Assembly: GCA_030668505.1 (NCBI GenBank)
Contig: DAOUTV010000059.1
Coordinates: 1-8,215 of the forward strand
Reading direction: 5' to 3'
From: Desulfobacterales bacterium
Lineage (GTDB): Bacteria; Desulfobacterota; Desulfobacteria; Desulfobacterales; C00003060
Length of the DNA stretch: 8,215 bases
Under the pieces are notes generated by a model that worked only from the letters and a program-made list of their open reading frames with translations, made no database searches and was not told where the DNA came from. Positions within the stretch are counted from its first letter, which is position 1. Every line of letters starts with the position of its first letter. This document shows, piece by piece, positions 1 through 6,154 of this stretch. The position numbers were made by a program, and so were the translations under genes.

Positions 1-139
1 CATCGTGATTGTGAACGGTAAAATTATAGAGGAGGGCAAACATGAAGAACTCTTAGCCCTCCATGGAGAGTATTGTAAACTTCACGAAATGCAGTTTAAA
101 AAAAACAATCATGATGAAATCGTAAAAAGTGTTTCGTGA
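1..139 (+). CDS. ABC exporter, C-terminal end (MsbA-like), partial
   Basis: This is the last 45 codons of a gene that begins before the window; the reading frame starts at base 2 and stops at TGA 137-139. The peptide begins IVIVNGKIIEEGKHEELLAL, the pattern that follows the H-loop in the nucleotide-binding domain of MsbA-type exporters (a hydrophobic strand, NGxIxEEGxHEEL, then a Tyr-containing helix ending near MQF). No Walker motif lies inside the window. Position directly before lptF, lptG and lpxK makes a lipid A flippase the likely role; this rests on context, because many ABC exporters share this tail. The last 14 residues are Lys/Asn rich and look like a short species-specific extension. 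The spacer to lptF (140-203) shows no terminator, so cotranscription is plausible. Confidence 0.8.
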   Translation, partial: IVIVNGKIIEEGKHEELLALHGEYCKLHEMQFKKNNHDEIVKSVS

Positions 140-203
140 ACGACATTGAGCATTTTGGGGAAAAAGCACTTTCAGGCACATATCTTGAGAGCGAAAAAGA
201 ATC

Positions 204-1388
204 ATGAAAGTCAGTAGCATTGTCGGCAGATATGTCTTTAGGGAGATGATACCTCCTTTTCTCATCAACCTGATCTTATTTACCTTCATTTTCCTGATGG
301 CCGAGATACTAGATATTACCGACCTGGTTGTAAACCATAGGGTGAGTCTTTCTTCTGTCCTCCTCATGTTGATCTGCTCCATACCTTCTTTCATGGTTTT
401 TGTTGTCCCTATGTCGGTCATGATGGGTGTACTGCTTGGTTTTCTGAGATTGTCAAATGACAACGAGATCATTGCAATGAAATCGGCCGGGGTCGGCATC
501 TATAGACTTCTTTCTCCAGTGTTTGTTTTTTGTCTTATCGGGTTTTTGGTGACCGGTTTTATGTCCATATATGGCTCTCCGTGGGGAAGGCTTTCATTTA
601 AGGAGTTATTGTTTGAGACCGTCAAGTCGAATATTGACATAGGACTGAAAGAGAGGACATTCAACGACAGTTTCAAAGACGTTATGCTGTATGTGGGCAA
701 AATCGACAAACAAGACAAGACCTTGGGGGATGTTTTTATTGAAGACCGGCAGACTCCGGGAATGGTAAGCACTGTTGTTGCTCCCAGGGGGAAGCTTTCT
801 TGCGATTCGGAAAACCTTGCCTTCCGGCTGACGCTTTTCAATGGGATTATTAATAAGGTGGATCAGGAGAATAAGACCGCACATTCTGTAAGCTTTGATA
901 TCTATGATTTTCAACTGGGAGCCGCCCAGATTTTGTCTGCAAGAGAACATGGCCCAAAAGGGAGAAAAGAGATGAGTTTGGGGGAATTACGCCGGAGTTT
1001 AGGGAAGGCTACCGAGAAAGATGCCAAATACTATTTGACGTTGATGGAATACCACAAGAAATTTTCCATCCCCTTTGCGTGTTTTGTCTTTGGACTTATA
1101 GCAGTTCCCTTGGGGATTCAATCAAAGTCCGCAAAGCGATCCTATGGAATGGTTCTTGGTCTGTTTTTCTTTCTTATTTATTATTTATTCCTGTCTGCGG
1201 GCCTGGTTTTTGGTGAGGCAGGAGTATGTCCGCCGATTGTCGGCATGTGGGGCCCTAACCTGGTTATCGGGGCTGTTGGTCTATATCTGCTTGTCATGAG
1301 TGCAAAAGAACGGCCTCTGTTGGCGAGACTGACCCTTTTCGTTAACACACAATGGGACAGAATCGGTATCGAAAAGCGTGAGGGTTGA
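204..1388 (+). CDS. lptF: LPS export ABC transporter permease LptF
   Basis: 394-residue inner-membrane permease of the YjgP/YjgQ family. With LptG and the LptB ATPase it extracts LPS from the inner membrane and passes it to LptC/LptA. The N-terminus has the family pattern: a short amphipathic helix (RYVFREMIPPF), then hydrophobic segments at about 14-36, 50-82 and 100-124. The signature SNDNEIIAMKSAGVGIYRLL lies between the second and third segments. A polar stretch of about 125-275 is the periplasmic beta-jellyroll domain. Three more membrane segments follow (about 290-310, 315-345 and 350-370). Length is normal for the family. The ribosome site is weak: GAGAG at 187-191 is somewhat far from the ATG, but the N-terminal alignment fixes this start. 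The stop codon abuts a heptamer repeat element. LptF rather than LptG is chosen from the N-terminal motif and gene order. Confidence 0.93.
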   Translation: MKVSSIVGRYVFREMIPPFLINLILFTFIFLMAEILDITDLVVNHRVSLSSVLLMLICSIPSFMVFVVPMSVMMGVLLGFLRLSNDNEIIAMKSAGVGIYRLLSPVFVFCLIGFLVTGFMSIYGSPWGRLSFKELLFETVKSNIDIGLKERTFNDSFKDVMLYVGKIDKQDKTLGDVFIEDRQTPGMVSTVVAPRGKLSCDSENLAFRLTLFNGIINKVDQENKTAHSVSFDIYDFQLGAAQILSAREHGPKGRKEMSLGELRRSLGKATEKDAKYYLTLMEYHKKFSIPFACFVFGLIAVPLGIQSKSAKRSYGMVLGLFFFLIYYLFLSAGLVFGEAGVCPPIVGMWGPNLVIGAVGLYLLVMSAKERPLLARLTLFVNTQWDRIGIEKREG

Positions 1389-1479
1389 CCGTGCACCGTT
1401 TTCCGTTCACCGGCAAACAGAAGGTCGTAATGACCAGATGCCCTCGGTAGGGCGGACAACGGTGAACGGCGAACGGTTA
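1389..1479. repeat. Inverted heptamer-repeat element between lptF and lptG
   Basis: The left arm has CCG at 1389, 1396, 1403 and 1410, exactly 7 nt apart (CCGTGCA, CCGTTTT, CCGTTCA, CCGGCAA). The right arm has ACGG at 1459, 1466 and 1473 (ACGGTGA, ACGGCGA, ACGGTTA). Bases 1396-1412 pair with 1460-1476: 15 Watson-Crick pairs plus one G-T pair out of 17. The 47-nt centre holds two further small hairpins: GGTC/GACC (1423-1426 with 1432-1435) and GCCCT/AGGGC (1440-1444 with 1449-1453, loop CGGT). The element starts on the base after the lptF stop and ends two bases before the lptG ATG, so it occupies the lptG ribosome-site region. No T-run follows, so it is not a canonical terminator. Confidence 0.8.
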
Positions 1480-1481
1480 CT

Positions 1482-2558
1482 ATGACGATAATTCACAAAT
1501 ACCTGACAAAGGAGTTACTGAAGTATTTTAGTATTGTCCTGATCAGTGTTGTGGGCATATATGTGACCGTCGATTTTTTTGGAAAGATCGACAACTTTCT
1601 GGATGCCAACCTGCCCATCTCAACGGCCCTTGCCTTTTTTGCACTCAAGATTCCTTTTATAGTCGCACAGATAACGCCGGTGGGGGTGTTGCTGGCCGTG
1701 CTCATTGTCTTTGGCCTAATGGTCAACAATAACGAGATGCTAGCCTTGAAAAGCGGTGGGGTGAGCGTCTATTATCTGTTCAAGCCGGTCCTTGTTATGG
1801 GGCTGATATTTAGTGTCCTCCTTTTCTTTTTCAGCGAGGTGTTAGTCCCGATGACCATGGGGCGGGCAAACGAAATATGGCACAATGAAGTCAAAAAAGA
1901 GTCTGCGATTACCTCCAGGGAAAAGAACATTTGGATCAAAGGTAATCGCTCCATTTCCCACATTACGTATTTCAAGCCTTCCGATAAAAAAATATTCGGC
2001 GTAACACTGTACTATTTTGACGAGAGCTTCCGCCTGACAAAACGGATTGATGCCAACAAGGGTGTTTACACGGGAGGAATATGGCATTTGTTCAATGTTG
2101 TCGAGCAGGACCTGGTTAAGGATGATAGAAGCTACAAGGTAACCTATCGGGGGGAAAGTCCTTCAAAGCTTGGGTTTGTTCCCGAAGACCTAAGCAGAGT
2201 GGTGAAGAAGTCAGAAGAAATGAGTTACGGTGAACTGTCTGCATATATTCGGGAGGTGGAAGAGGAAGGGTACGATGCTACCAGTTACAGGGTGGGCCTC
2301 AGTGCTAAAATAGCTTTTCCACTTGTTTGTGTTATAATGAGCATTGTGGGGACCGGCTTGGCCTTGTGGAGGAAAAAAAAAGAAGGGTTTGCCAGTAGCA
2401 TTGTTTACGGTATTGGGATGGCGTTTCTTTACTGGACCCTTTTCAGCTTCTGTTTATCGTTGGGATATGGCGGGATATTGCCACCAATTATAGCAGCTGG
2501 GCTAACCAACGTGATATTTACATGTCTTGGCACGCTCATGCTACTCAATACCAATTGA
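1482..2558 (+). CDS. lptG: LPS export ABC transporter permease LptG
   Basis: 358-residue partner of LptF in the LptB2FG LPS extractor. The N-terminus (YLTKELLKYF, then a hydrophobic helix ending VDFFGKIDNFLD) is typical of LptG. Membrane segments are at about 12-34, 46-80 and 95-125. The NNNEMLALKSGGVSVYYLF signature (about 82-100) corresponds to the same site in LptF. Residues of about 126-265 form the periplasmic jellyroll region. C-terminal membrane segments lie at about 272-295, 305-330 and 332-356. The start is set by the family N-terminus. There is no good Shine-Dalgarno sequence, because the repeat element runs to within two bases of the ATG; translation may depend on coupling to lptF or on RNA folding. 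The gene follows lptF on the same strand. Confidence 0.93.
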   Translation: MTIIHKYLTKELLKYFSIVLISVVGIYVTVDFFGKIDNFLDANLPISTALAFFALKIPFIVAQITPVGVLLAVLIVFGLMVNNNEMLALKSGGVSVYYLFKPVLVMGLIFSVLLFFFSEVLVPMTMGRANEIWHNEVKKESAITSREKNIWIKGNRSISHITYFKPSDKKIFGVTLYYFDESFRLTKRIDANKGVYTGGIWHLFNVVEQDLVKDDRSYKVTYRGESPSKLGFVPEDLSRVVKKSEEMSYGELSAYIREVEEEGYDATSYRVGLSAKIAFPLVCVIMSIVGTGLALWRKKKEGFASSIVYGIGMAFLYWTLFSFCLSLGYGGILPPIIAAGLTNVIFTCLGTLMLLNTN

Positions 2559-2564
2559 ACACAG

Positions 2565-2596
2565 TTGAGGTTAAAGTAACAATGTATAAACCTCAA
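2565..2596 (+). repeat. Perfect 8-bp inverted repeat (hairpin) after lptG
   Basis: TTGAGGTT (2565-2572) and AACCTCAA (2589-2596) are perfect inverted copies around a 16-nt loop, starting 7 nt after the lptG stop. No T-run follows, so it is not a convincing rho-independent terminator. The right arm runs directly into the heptamer array at 2596-2629. The hairpin sequesters the only GAGG that could serve a start at 2582, which argues against that start for lpxK. Confidence 0.6.
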
Positions 2597-2629
2597 ATCC
2601 ACAATCCACAATCCGCAATCCGCAATTCC
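2589..2629. repeat. Heptamer tandem array between lptG and lpxK
   Basis: Successive 7-nt units read AACCTCA, AATCCAC, AATCCAC, AATCCGC, AATCCGC, then AATTCC. The core AATCC(A/G)C recurs at 2596, 2603, 2610 and 2617, exactly 7 nt apart. The reading frame through it belongs to the lpxK ORF and would give a NPQSAIRNS-type peptide. I take this to be a translated repeat rather than protein sequence. Confidence 0.8.
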
Positions 2630-2641
2630 ATACAGCGGGTG

Positions 2642-3718
2642 ATGACTCAAGGGGATGTCGCTGCTCCGGCCTTTTCATCACCTTTTGAATGTGTGCTTTA
2701 CGCATGTTCCCAGTTTTTCCAACTGGGGGTAAGATCTAGGCTACATCTGTACGATAAGGGCGTTCTTAAGCAGAAAAGCCTGCCGTGCAAGGTCGTGTCT
2801 ATAGGCAATATAACCGTGGGTGGAACGGGAAAGACCCCTATGGTGCACTATGTGGCAAATTTATTGAAAGGGTTTGGCCTGCGGGTGGCGGTCATCAGCA
2901 GAGGATATGGGGGCAAAGCCCAGCGTTTAGGAGGTATTGTCTCAGATGGCAAGACCACATTCATGGGACTTCGGGCATCAGGGGACGAACCGCAATTGTT
3001 GGCTTCAAAGCTCAAGGGGATCCCTTTGCTCGTGGGAAAGGACCGCTATCTGGCCGGCAGACGGGCCATTAACAGGTTCGGCGTATCAGTTTTGGTCCTT
3101 GACGATGCGTTTCAGCACCTGCCTTTGAAAAGGGATTTGAATTTATTGCTTTTGGACGGCACACGGCCTTTTGGCAACGGTTATTGCTTTCCAAGGGGCA
3201 CACTTCGGGAACCTGTGGAACAGATAAAACGAGCCAGTAGTTTCGTCCTAACCCAATATACAGAGGATTGCAATCTGACCGGAGAGCGCTCTATAATTGA
3301 GGCCCATGCGCGAGGTCGTCCGATTTTCCGGTGTATGCATGTACCTGAAAAGCTGTTTGTGGCTGGCCGAAATAAGTCTCTTGAATTGGCGAGCTTGAAG
3401 GGGCGAAGGCTTTTTGCGTTTTCCGGCATTGCCCGAAATGAAAGCTTTCGTAAGACTATTGCCGAGCTTGAAGGCAATCTCGCTGGTTCTCTAGAGTTCC
3501 CAGACCATCATCGGTATGCCCATGAAGATCTGAGGCTTATTTGGGAAAGGGCTAGGGGCCTGAAGGTAGACTACATTGTTACGACTGAGAAGGATTACGT
3601 CAATATTTGGACTGAAATGCCATCAACTCCGCGACTCCTGGTCCTTGCGGTTTCCATCTCATTTGGAGATGACACGGAAGCCTTTGCAAGCTATTTAAGA
3701 AGTCAAATCGTCAGTTAG
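2642..3718 (+). CDS. lpxK: Tetraacyldisaccharide 4'-kinase LpxK
   Basis: Membrane-associated lipid A kinase that adds the 4'-phosphate to the tetraacyl disaccharide (Raetz pathway), upstream of export by MsbA and Lpt. Numbered from the ATG at 2642, the protein has 358 residues. An amphipathic/hydrophobic N-terminus is followed by strand VVSIGNITVGGTGKTPMV with the P-loop GGTGKT at 60-65. DDAFQH lies at 154-159, an FPDHHRY motif in the C-terminal half, and the TTEKD motif near the end; all are LpxK hallmarks. The frame is open back to ATG 2522 (overlapping lptG) and has another ATG at 2582. Those starts would translate the heptamer repeat, and residue homology begins only after 2642. No start has a strong Shine-Dalgarno, so the exact N-terminus is uncertain. 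Confidence 0.92.
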   Translation: MTQGDVAAPAFSSPFECVLYACSQFFQLGVRSRLHLYDKGVLKQKSLPCKVVSIGNITVGGTGKTPMVHYVANLLKGFGLRVAVISRGYGGKAQRLGGIVSDGKTTFMGLRASGDEPQLLASKLKGIPLLVGKDRYLAGRRAINRFGVSVLVLDDAFQHLPLKRDLNLLLLDGTRPFGNGYCFPRGTLREPVEQIKRASSFVLTQYTEDCNLTGERSIIEAHARGRPIFRCMHVPEKLFVAGRNKSLELASLKGRRLFAFSGIARNESFRKTIAELEGNLAGSLEFPDHHRYAHEDLRLIWERARGLKVDYIVTTEKDYVNIWTEMPSTPRLLVLAVSISFGDDTEAFASYLRSQIVS

Positions 3719-3738
3719 ATTCATCGGCAAATAGCGGA

Positions 3739-3768
3739 TTATCAGCATGGGTAGAAAGCTATTATATA
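3739..3768 (+). promoter_or_regulatory. Possible weak promoter before the epimerase gene
   Basis: TTATCA (3739-3744) and TATATA (3763-3768) are 18 nt apart in an AT-rich patch between lpxK and the epimerase gene. The -35 match is poor. It is listed because the spacer is free of heptamer repeats and the gene downstream has its own strong ribosome site. Confidence 0.25.
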
Positions 3769-3799
3769 GACACAATATGGGAATAGGAGAGGAGACAAA

Positions 3800-4741
3800 A
3801 TGAAGTCTCTAGTAACAGGTGCTGCCGGTTTTATCGGATCGCATTTATGCGAATATTTGGTTGAAAAGGGATTTCAGGTAGTAGGTATCGATAATTTTAT
3901 GGATTACTATCCCAGATCAATAAAGGAAGCAAATATTGCTGACTTGAGGAGGGATAAAAATTTTAAATTTGTTGAAGCAAGCCTTCTTGAGTTAGATTTG
4001 GTAAAACTTATGGACGGGATTGATGTCGTTTTTCATCAATCGGCCCAGGCAGGTGTGCGGGCGAGCTGGGGTAAGACGTTTAAGATTTACTGTGATAACA
4101 ATATACTTGCCACCCAGATGCTGCTTGAGGCATGCAGGGAAAGTCCTGTCAAGAAATTCGTTTATGCTTCCTCCTCTTCGGTCTACGGGGACACCAAAGA
4201 TCTTCCCATGAGGGAATCTTCACTACCTTGTCCTGTTTCCCCTTATGGTGTTTCAAAGTTGGCTGCTGAACACCTTTGCTTTCTTTACTACAAAAATTTT
4301 GGAATACCTACGATTGCACTCCGATATTTCACGGTATATGGTGCCCGGCAGCGGCCGGACATGGCCTTTCACCGTTTTTTCAGATGGGCATTGGAGAACC
4401 AAACACTTAAAGTATACGGGGATGGGGAACAGAGCAGAGACTTCACACACGTGGACGATATTGTGGAGGCAAACTGGCTGGCTTTCGAAAAAGCTTTGCC
4501 GGGCGAAGTATTCAATATCGGTGGAGGCTCACGCATTACTTTGAATGGGGTCATTGAAATAATAATGGAGATAGCTGGCAGAGAACTAGAGGTCGACTAC
4601 GAGGATAAGCAAAAGGGGGATGTGCGACACACTATGGCCGATATGGCTAAGGCAAAAGAAAAACTTGGGTATAAGCCGAAAGTGTTGATTCAGGATGGTC
4701 TTAAGACGGAATATGATTGGATTCGAGGTCTGGTTGAGTAA
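3800..4741 (+). CDS. NAD-dependent nucleotide-sugar epimerase/dehydratase (extended SDR)
   Basis: 313-residue cytoplasmic extended short-chain dehydrogenase/reductase of the GalE/UDP-sugar epimerase group, probably making an activated sugar for LPS or capsule. The Rossmann glycine motif TGAAGFIGS is at residues 6-14, and the acidic residue binding the NAD ribose is in GIDNF. A serine cluster, SSSSVYGD, starts at 124, and the catalytic YGVSK pair is Tyr149/Lys153. The substrate half has LRYFTVYGARQRPDMA and GDGEQSRDFTHVDDIV, followed by FNIGGG, all typical of UDP-hexose or UDP-hexuronate 4-epimerases. The ATG follows AGGAGAGGAG with a 5-nt gap, a strong ribosome site. Substrate cannot be assigned from sequence alone. 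It sits between lpxK and the Trm112-like gene, which are often close neighbours in other genomes. Confidence 0.9.
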   Translation: MKSLVTGAAGFIGSHLCEYLVEKGFQVVGIDNFMDYYPRSIKEANIADLRRDKNFKFVEASLLELDLVKLMDGIDVVFHQSAQAGVRASWGKTFKIYCDNNILATQMLLEACRESPVKKFVYASSSSVYGDTKDLPMRESSLPCPVSPYGVSKLAAEHLCFLYYKNFGIPTIALRYFTVYGARQRPDMAFHRFFRWALENQTLKVYGDGEQSRDFTHVDDIVEANWLAFEKALPGEVFNIGGGSRITLNGVIEIIMEIAGRELEVDYEDKQKGDVRHTMADMAKAKEKLGYKPKVLIQDGLKTEYDWIRGLVE

Positions 4742-4799
4742 TAACTGAGTGTCAAAATTCGTATTTTTTTGGCAGAAGGTTTTTTACCATGAAGGACGA

Positions 4800-4881
4800 A
4801 AGCTGAAAGCTCAAAGCTGAAAGTAGAAGAAGCTTAGAGTCTAAGGTCTAATGCTTGCCTTGAGCTTTCAGCTTCTCCGGC
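4800..4881. repeat. Inverted heptamer-repeat element before the Trm112-like gene
   Basis: The left array reads AAGCTGA, AAGCTCA, AAGCTGA, AAGTAGA from 4800 in strict 7-nt steps. TCTAA recurs at 4840 and 4847. The right array reads TGAGCTT, TCAGCTT, CTCCGGC from 4861. Bases 4800-4814 and 4860-4874 are a perfect 15-bp inverted repeat separated by 45 nt. This is the same layout as the lptF-lptG element (arms about 15-17 bp, centre about 45-47 nt) but with unrelated sequence. It lies 30 nt before the Trm112-like start and leaves that gene's ribosome site intact. Confidence 0.8.
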
Positions 4882-4910
4882 TTGTCCGGATTCAGAAAGG
4901 AGGTAGAATA

Positions 4911-5084
4911 ATGGCAATCAGTCAGGAGTTATTGGATATCTTGGCCTGTCCCAAATGCAAAGGTGACATATATCTGAATGAAACAAAAGATGGACTTATC
5001 TGTGATAAATGCAAACTCCTTTATGAAATAAAGGATGACATTCCCATCATGCTCATTGAAGAGGCCAAACCTATAAAAAGCTGA
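4911..5084 (+). CDS. Trm112/YcaR-family zinc-ribbon protein
   Basis: 57-residue protein with a four-cysteine zinc ribbon: Cys13-x2-Cys16 and Cys31-x2-Cys34. It has the family order LLDILACPKCKG, then a short beta hairpin, then LLYEIKDDIPIMLIEEA. The bacterial relative YcaR lies between lpxK and kdsB in enterobacteria; its exact job is not settled, while eukaryotic Trm112 activates methyltransferases. The ATG at 4911 follows AAAGGAGGT with a good gap. An in-frame start at 4851 would add residues translated from the inverted repeat and is rejected. There is one gene-poor spacer on each side, both with heptamer repeats. The gene closes the envelope block before the peptide cluster. Confidence 0.92.
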   Translation: MAISQELLDILACPKCKGDIYLNETKDGLICDKCKLLYEIKDDIPIMLIEEAKPIKS

Positions 5085-5106
5085 AGCGTAAGAGCCGAAG
5101 GCTCAG
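5079..5106 (+). repeat. Degenerate heptamers and small hairpin after the Trm112-like gene
   Basis: From 5079 the sequence can be cut as AGCTGAA, GCGTAAG, AGCCGAA, GGCTCAG. AGC(T/C)GAA recurs 14 nt apart and resembles the AAGCTGA units upstream of the gene. GAGCC (5092-5096), GAA and GGCTC (5100-5104) form a perfect 5-bp hairpin. The following ATATTTGTGTT is only modestly T-rich, so terminator function is doubtful. It is the only candidate for an end to the envelope transcript before the next promoter. Confidence 0.45.
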
Positions 5107-5118
5107 AGCATATTTGTG

Positions 5119-5133
5119 TTGACAGTGCTGTTA
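5119..5133 (+). promoter_or_regulatory. Candidate operator upstream of the cluster promoter
   Basis: TGACAG-TG-CTGTTA (5120-5133) is an imperfect palindrome (5 of 6 positions). It includes the first of two TTGACAGT octamers (5119-5126 and 5155-5162), which are 36 bp apart. The second octamer holds the -35 box. Its centre lies roughly 60 bp before the expected transcription start, a usual place for an activator site. No regulator gene is in view, so this is a suggestion only. Confidence 0.3.
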
Positions 5134-5154
5134 TCTATTTGGGCAAGAAATGCA

Positions 5155-5183
5155 TTGACAGTTTGCAGGTGCTCTGGTAATAA
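5155..5183 (+). promoter_or_regulatory. Sigma70-type promoter for the RiPP cluster
   Basis: TTGACA (5155-5160) is a perfect -35 box, followed after exactly 17 nt by TAATAA (5178-5183) as the -10 box. A transcription start near 5190 would give a 5' leader of roughly 75 nt before the first gene of the cluster. It falls in the spacer between the envelope block and the peptide genes, where a new unit is expected to begin. Confidence 0.65.
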
Positions 5184-5266
5184 AATGAAAAAGAACGGAG
5201 AGTTATAACCATCTAAAATTGTTTACACTTTTGTGGTATTCGTTTATCATTTAATCAAAAAGCGTC

Positions 5267-5809
5267 ATGTCAAAACTTGTAACAGTGTTCAAAACGGGCA
5301 GGCAGTTTTCGGGTTCATGGGATGAAGCGCTTGTTTGGGTGACGTGGCGATTTCAGGTGATTTTTTGGACGTTGGTGGCGCTTATTGAAGCGCGGCGTGC
5401 CATGCGAGGGAGACGACTTGACAGACTGCGACTTCCGCCTGTCAAAATAGAGTCTTTATTATCAGAAGAGAGGATTACTCAAACAATTCGCTTGATTGAC
5501 GGTTTGGTGGATCGGTTGCTGTTTCGCAGCAAACACAGATGTTTCTATCGGTGCTATGCGGCGGCCGCGGTTTTGAGAAGATGGGGCGAGCCGCTTGTTT
5601 TGAATATTGGCCTTCGGAATCTTGGGCCTTATGTGCGAACTAGAGGGCATTGTTGGTTGACGCTAAACGGCTGCAAGTTCTACGAACAACTTAAAACCGA
5701 AGCTTTATATCCTTTTGCAATGGGGAGTACGGCAGGAGATATTGCCTATTGGGTCAACTTTGGCGTAGATAGCGGTATTATGCGACACAGAACCGACGGT
5801 TCGAATTGA
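5267..5809 (+). CDS. Lasso-type B2 leader peptidase (Transglut_core3 family)
   Basis: 180-residue protein of the family that, in lasso peptide pathways, cleaves the leader from the precursor as a cysteine protease. An N-terminal hydrophobic/amphipathic stretch (about 20-50) is normal for the family. The core holds HRCFYRCYAAAAVLRRWGEP, with the likely nucleophile Cys92 followed by the usual helix. Next come the strand LVLNIGLRN and RGHCWLTLNG with the likely catalytic His128. The third acid, normally an Asp about 12 residues after the His, would be Glu140 here. Cys96 and Cys129 beside the active-site residues are noteworthy. The start has no visible Shine-Dalgarno, but no better in-frame start exists. 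The PqqD-like and precursor genes follow, as in split B1/B2 lasso systems. Family call is firm; protease role is inferred. Confidence 0.85.
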   Translation: MSKLVTVFKTGRQFSGSWDEALVWVTWRFQVIFWTLVALIEARRAMRGRRLDRLRLPPVKIESLLSEERITQTIRLIDGLVDRLLFRSKHRCFYRCYAAAAVLRRWGEPLVLNIGLRNLGPYVRTRGHCWLTLNGCKFYEQLKTEALYPFAMGSTAGDIAYWVNFGVDSGIMRHRTDGSN

Positions 5810-5829
5810 CTACTTTAGAGATTTGATAC

Positions 5830-5835
5830 GGGGAG
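5830..5835 (+). promoter_or_regulatory. Ribosome site that selects the B1 start
   Basis: GGGGAG lies 1 nt from the ATG at 5837 but 7 nt from the in-frame ATG at 5843. Normal spacing therefore favours 5843, and the two extra residues (Met-Gly) are probably not made. Confidence 0.55.
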
Positions 5836-5842
5836 AATGGGG

Positions 5843-6154
5843 ATGACGACGGAGCTATTGGGAAAGACCACATTCAAACCAAACGACGATGTTACGTGGC
5901 GAGATGTTAGTGGTGAGATGGTCGTTCTGAAATTGAGTTCCGGGGAGTACTATACATTCAATGAACAGGGACGGATTACTTGGCTGGCCCTTTCAGAAGG
6001 CAAAAGCGTGGAACAAGCGGTTCGGATGATAGTAGATGAGTACGATGTGGGTTCCGATAAGGCGCGGGAAGATGTGGAAGCCTTTGTTGTTGGTTTGATG
6101 GAGCAGGAACTTTTGGATCGTCAAGCTGAAGCAGGCAAGGAGGTAAGAGAATGA
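5843..6154 (+). CDS. PqqD-family leader recognition protein (B1/RRE)
   Basis: 103-residue stand-alone RiPP recognition element. Such proteins bind the precursor's leader and present it to the peptidase and other enzymes. The PqqD pattern is clear: a strand pair, VVLKLSSGEYYTFNEQG (about 27-43), then a helix with ITWLALSEGKSVEQAV and a recognition-helix region VDEYDVGSDKAREDVEAF. It ends LMEQELL before a charged tail. The stop overlaps the start of the precursor gene (ATGA, 6151-6154), so the two are likely translationally coupled. The gene begins 33 nt after the B2 gene. Split B1 and B2 proteins are common in lasso clusters. The PqqD fold also occurs in radical-SAM peptide pathways, but no radical SAM gene is seen here. 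Confidence 0.88.
   Translation: MTTELLGKTTFKPNDDVTWRDVSGEMVVLKLSSGEYYTFNEQGRITWLALSEGKSVEQAVRMIVDEYDVGSDKAREDVEAFVVGLMEQELLDRQAEAGKEVRE

Noticed and set aside
1389..1479. CRISPR array or integration site
   Set aside because: The units are 7 nt and degenerate, spacers are absent, and the two arms are inverted rather than direct.
2582..2641. Start of lpxK at ATG 2582 with GAGG upstream
   Set aside because: The GAGG lies in a perfect hairpin stem, is 11 nt away, and the added residues come from the heptamer array.
4754..4770. AAAAT-TCGT-ATTTT followed by T residues after the epimerase as a rho-independent terminator
   Set aside because: The stem is only five A-T pairs and too weak; the T-run alone is not enough.
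4851..4910. Longer N-terminus for the Trm112-like protein
   Set aside because: The extra codons are the right arm of the inverted repeat; the ATG at 4911 has an ideal ribosome site and matches the family start.
5185..5208. Seven-codon ORF MKKNGEL in the leader of the B2 gene
   Set aside because: It overlaps the promoter -10 region and would start before or at the transcript's 5' end.
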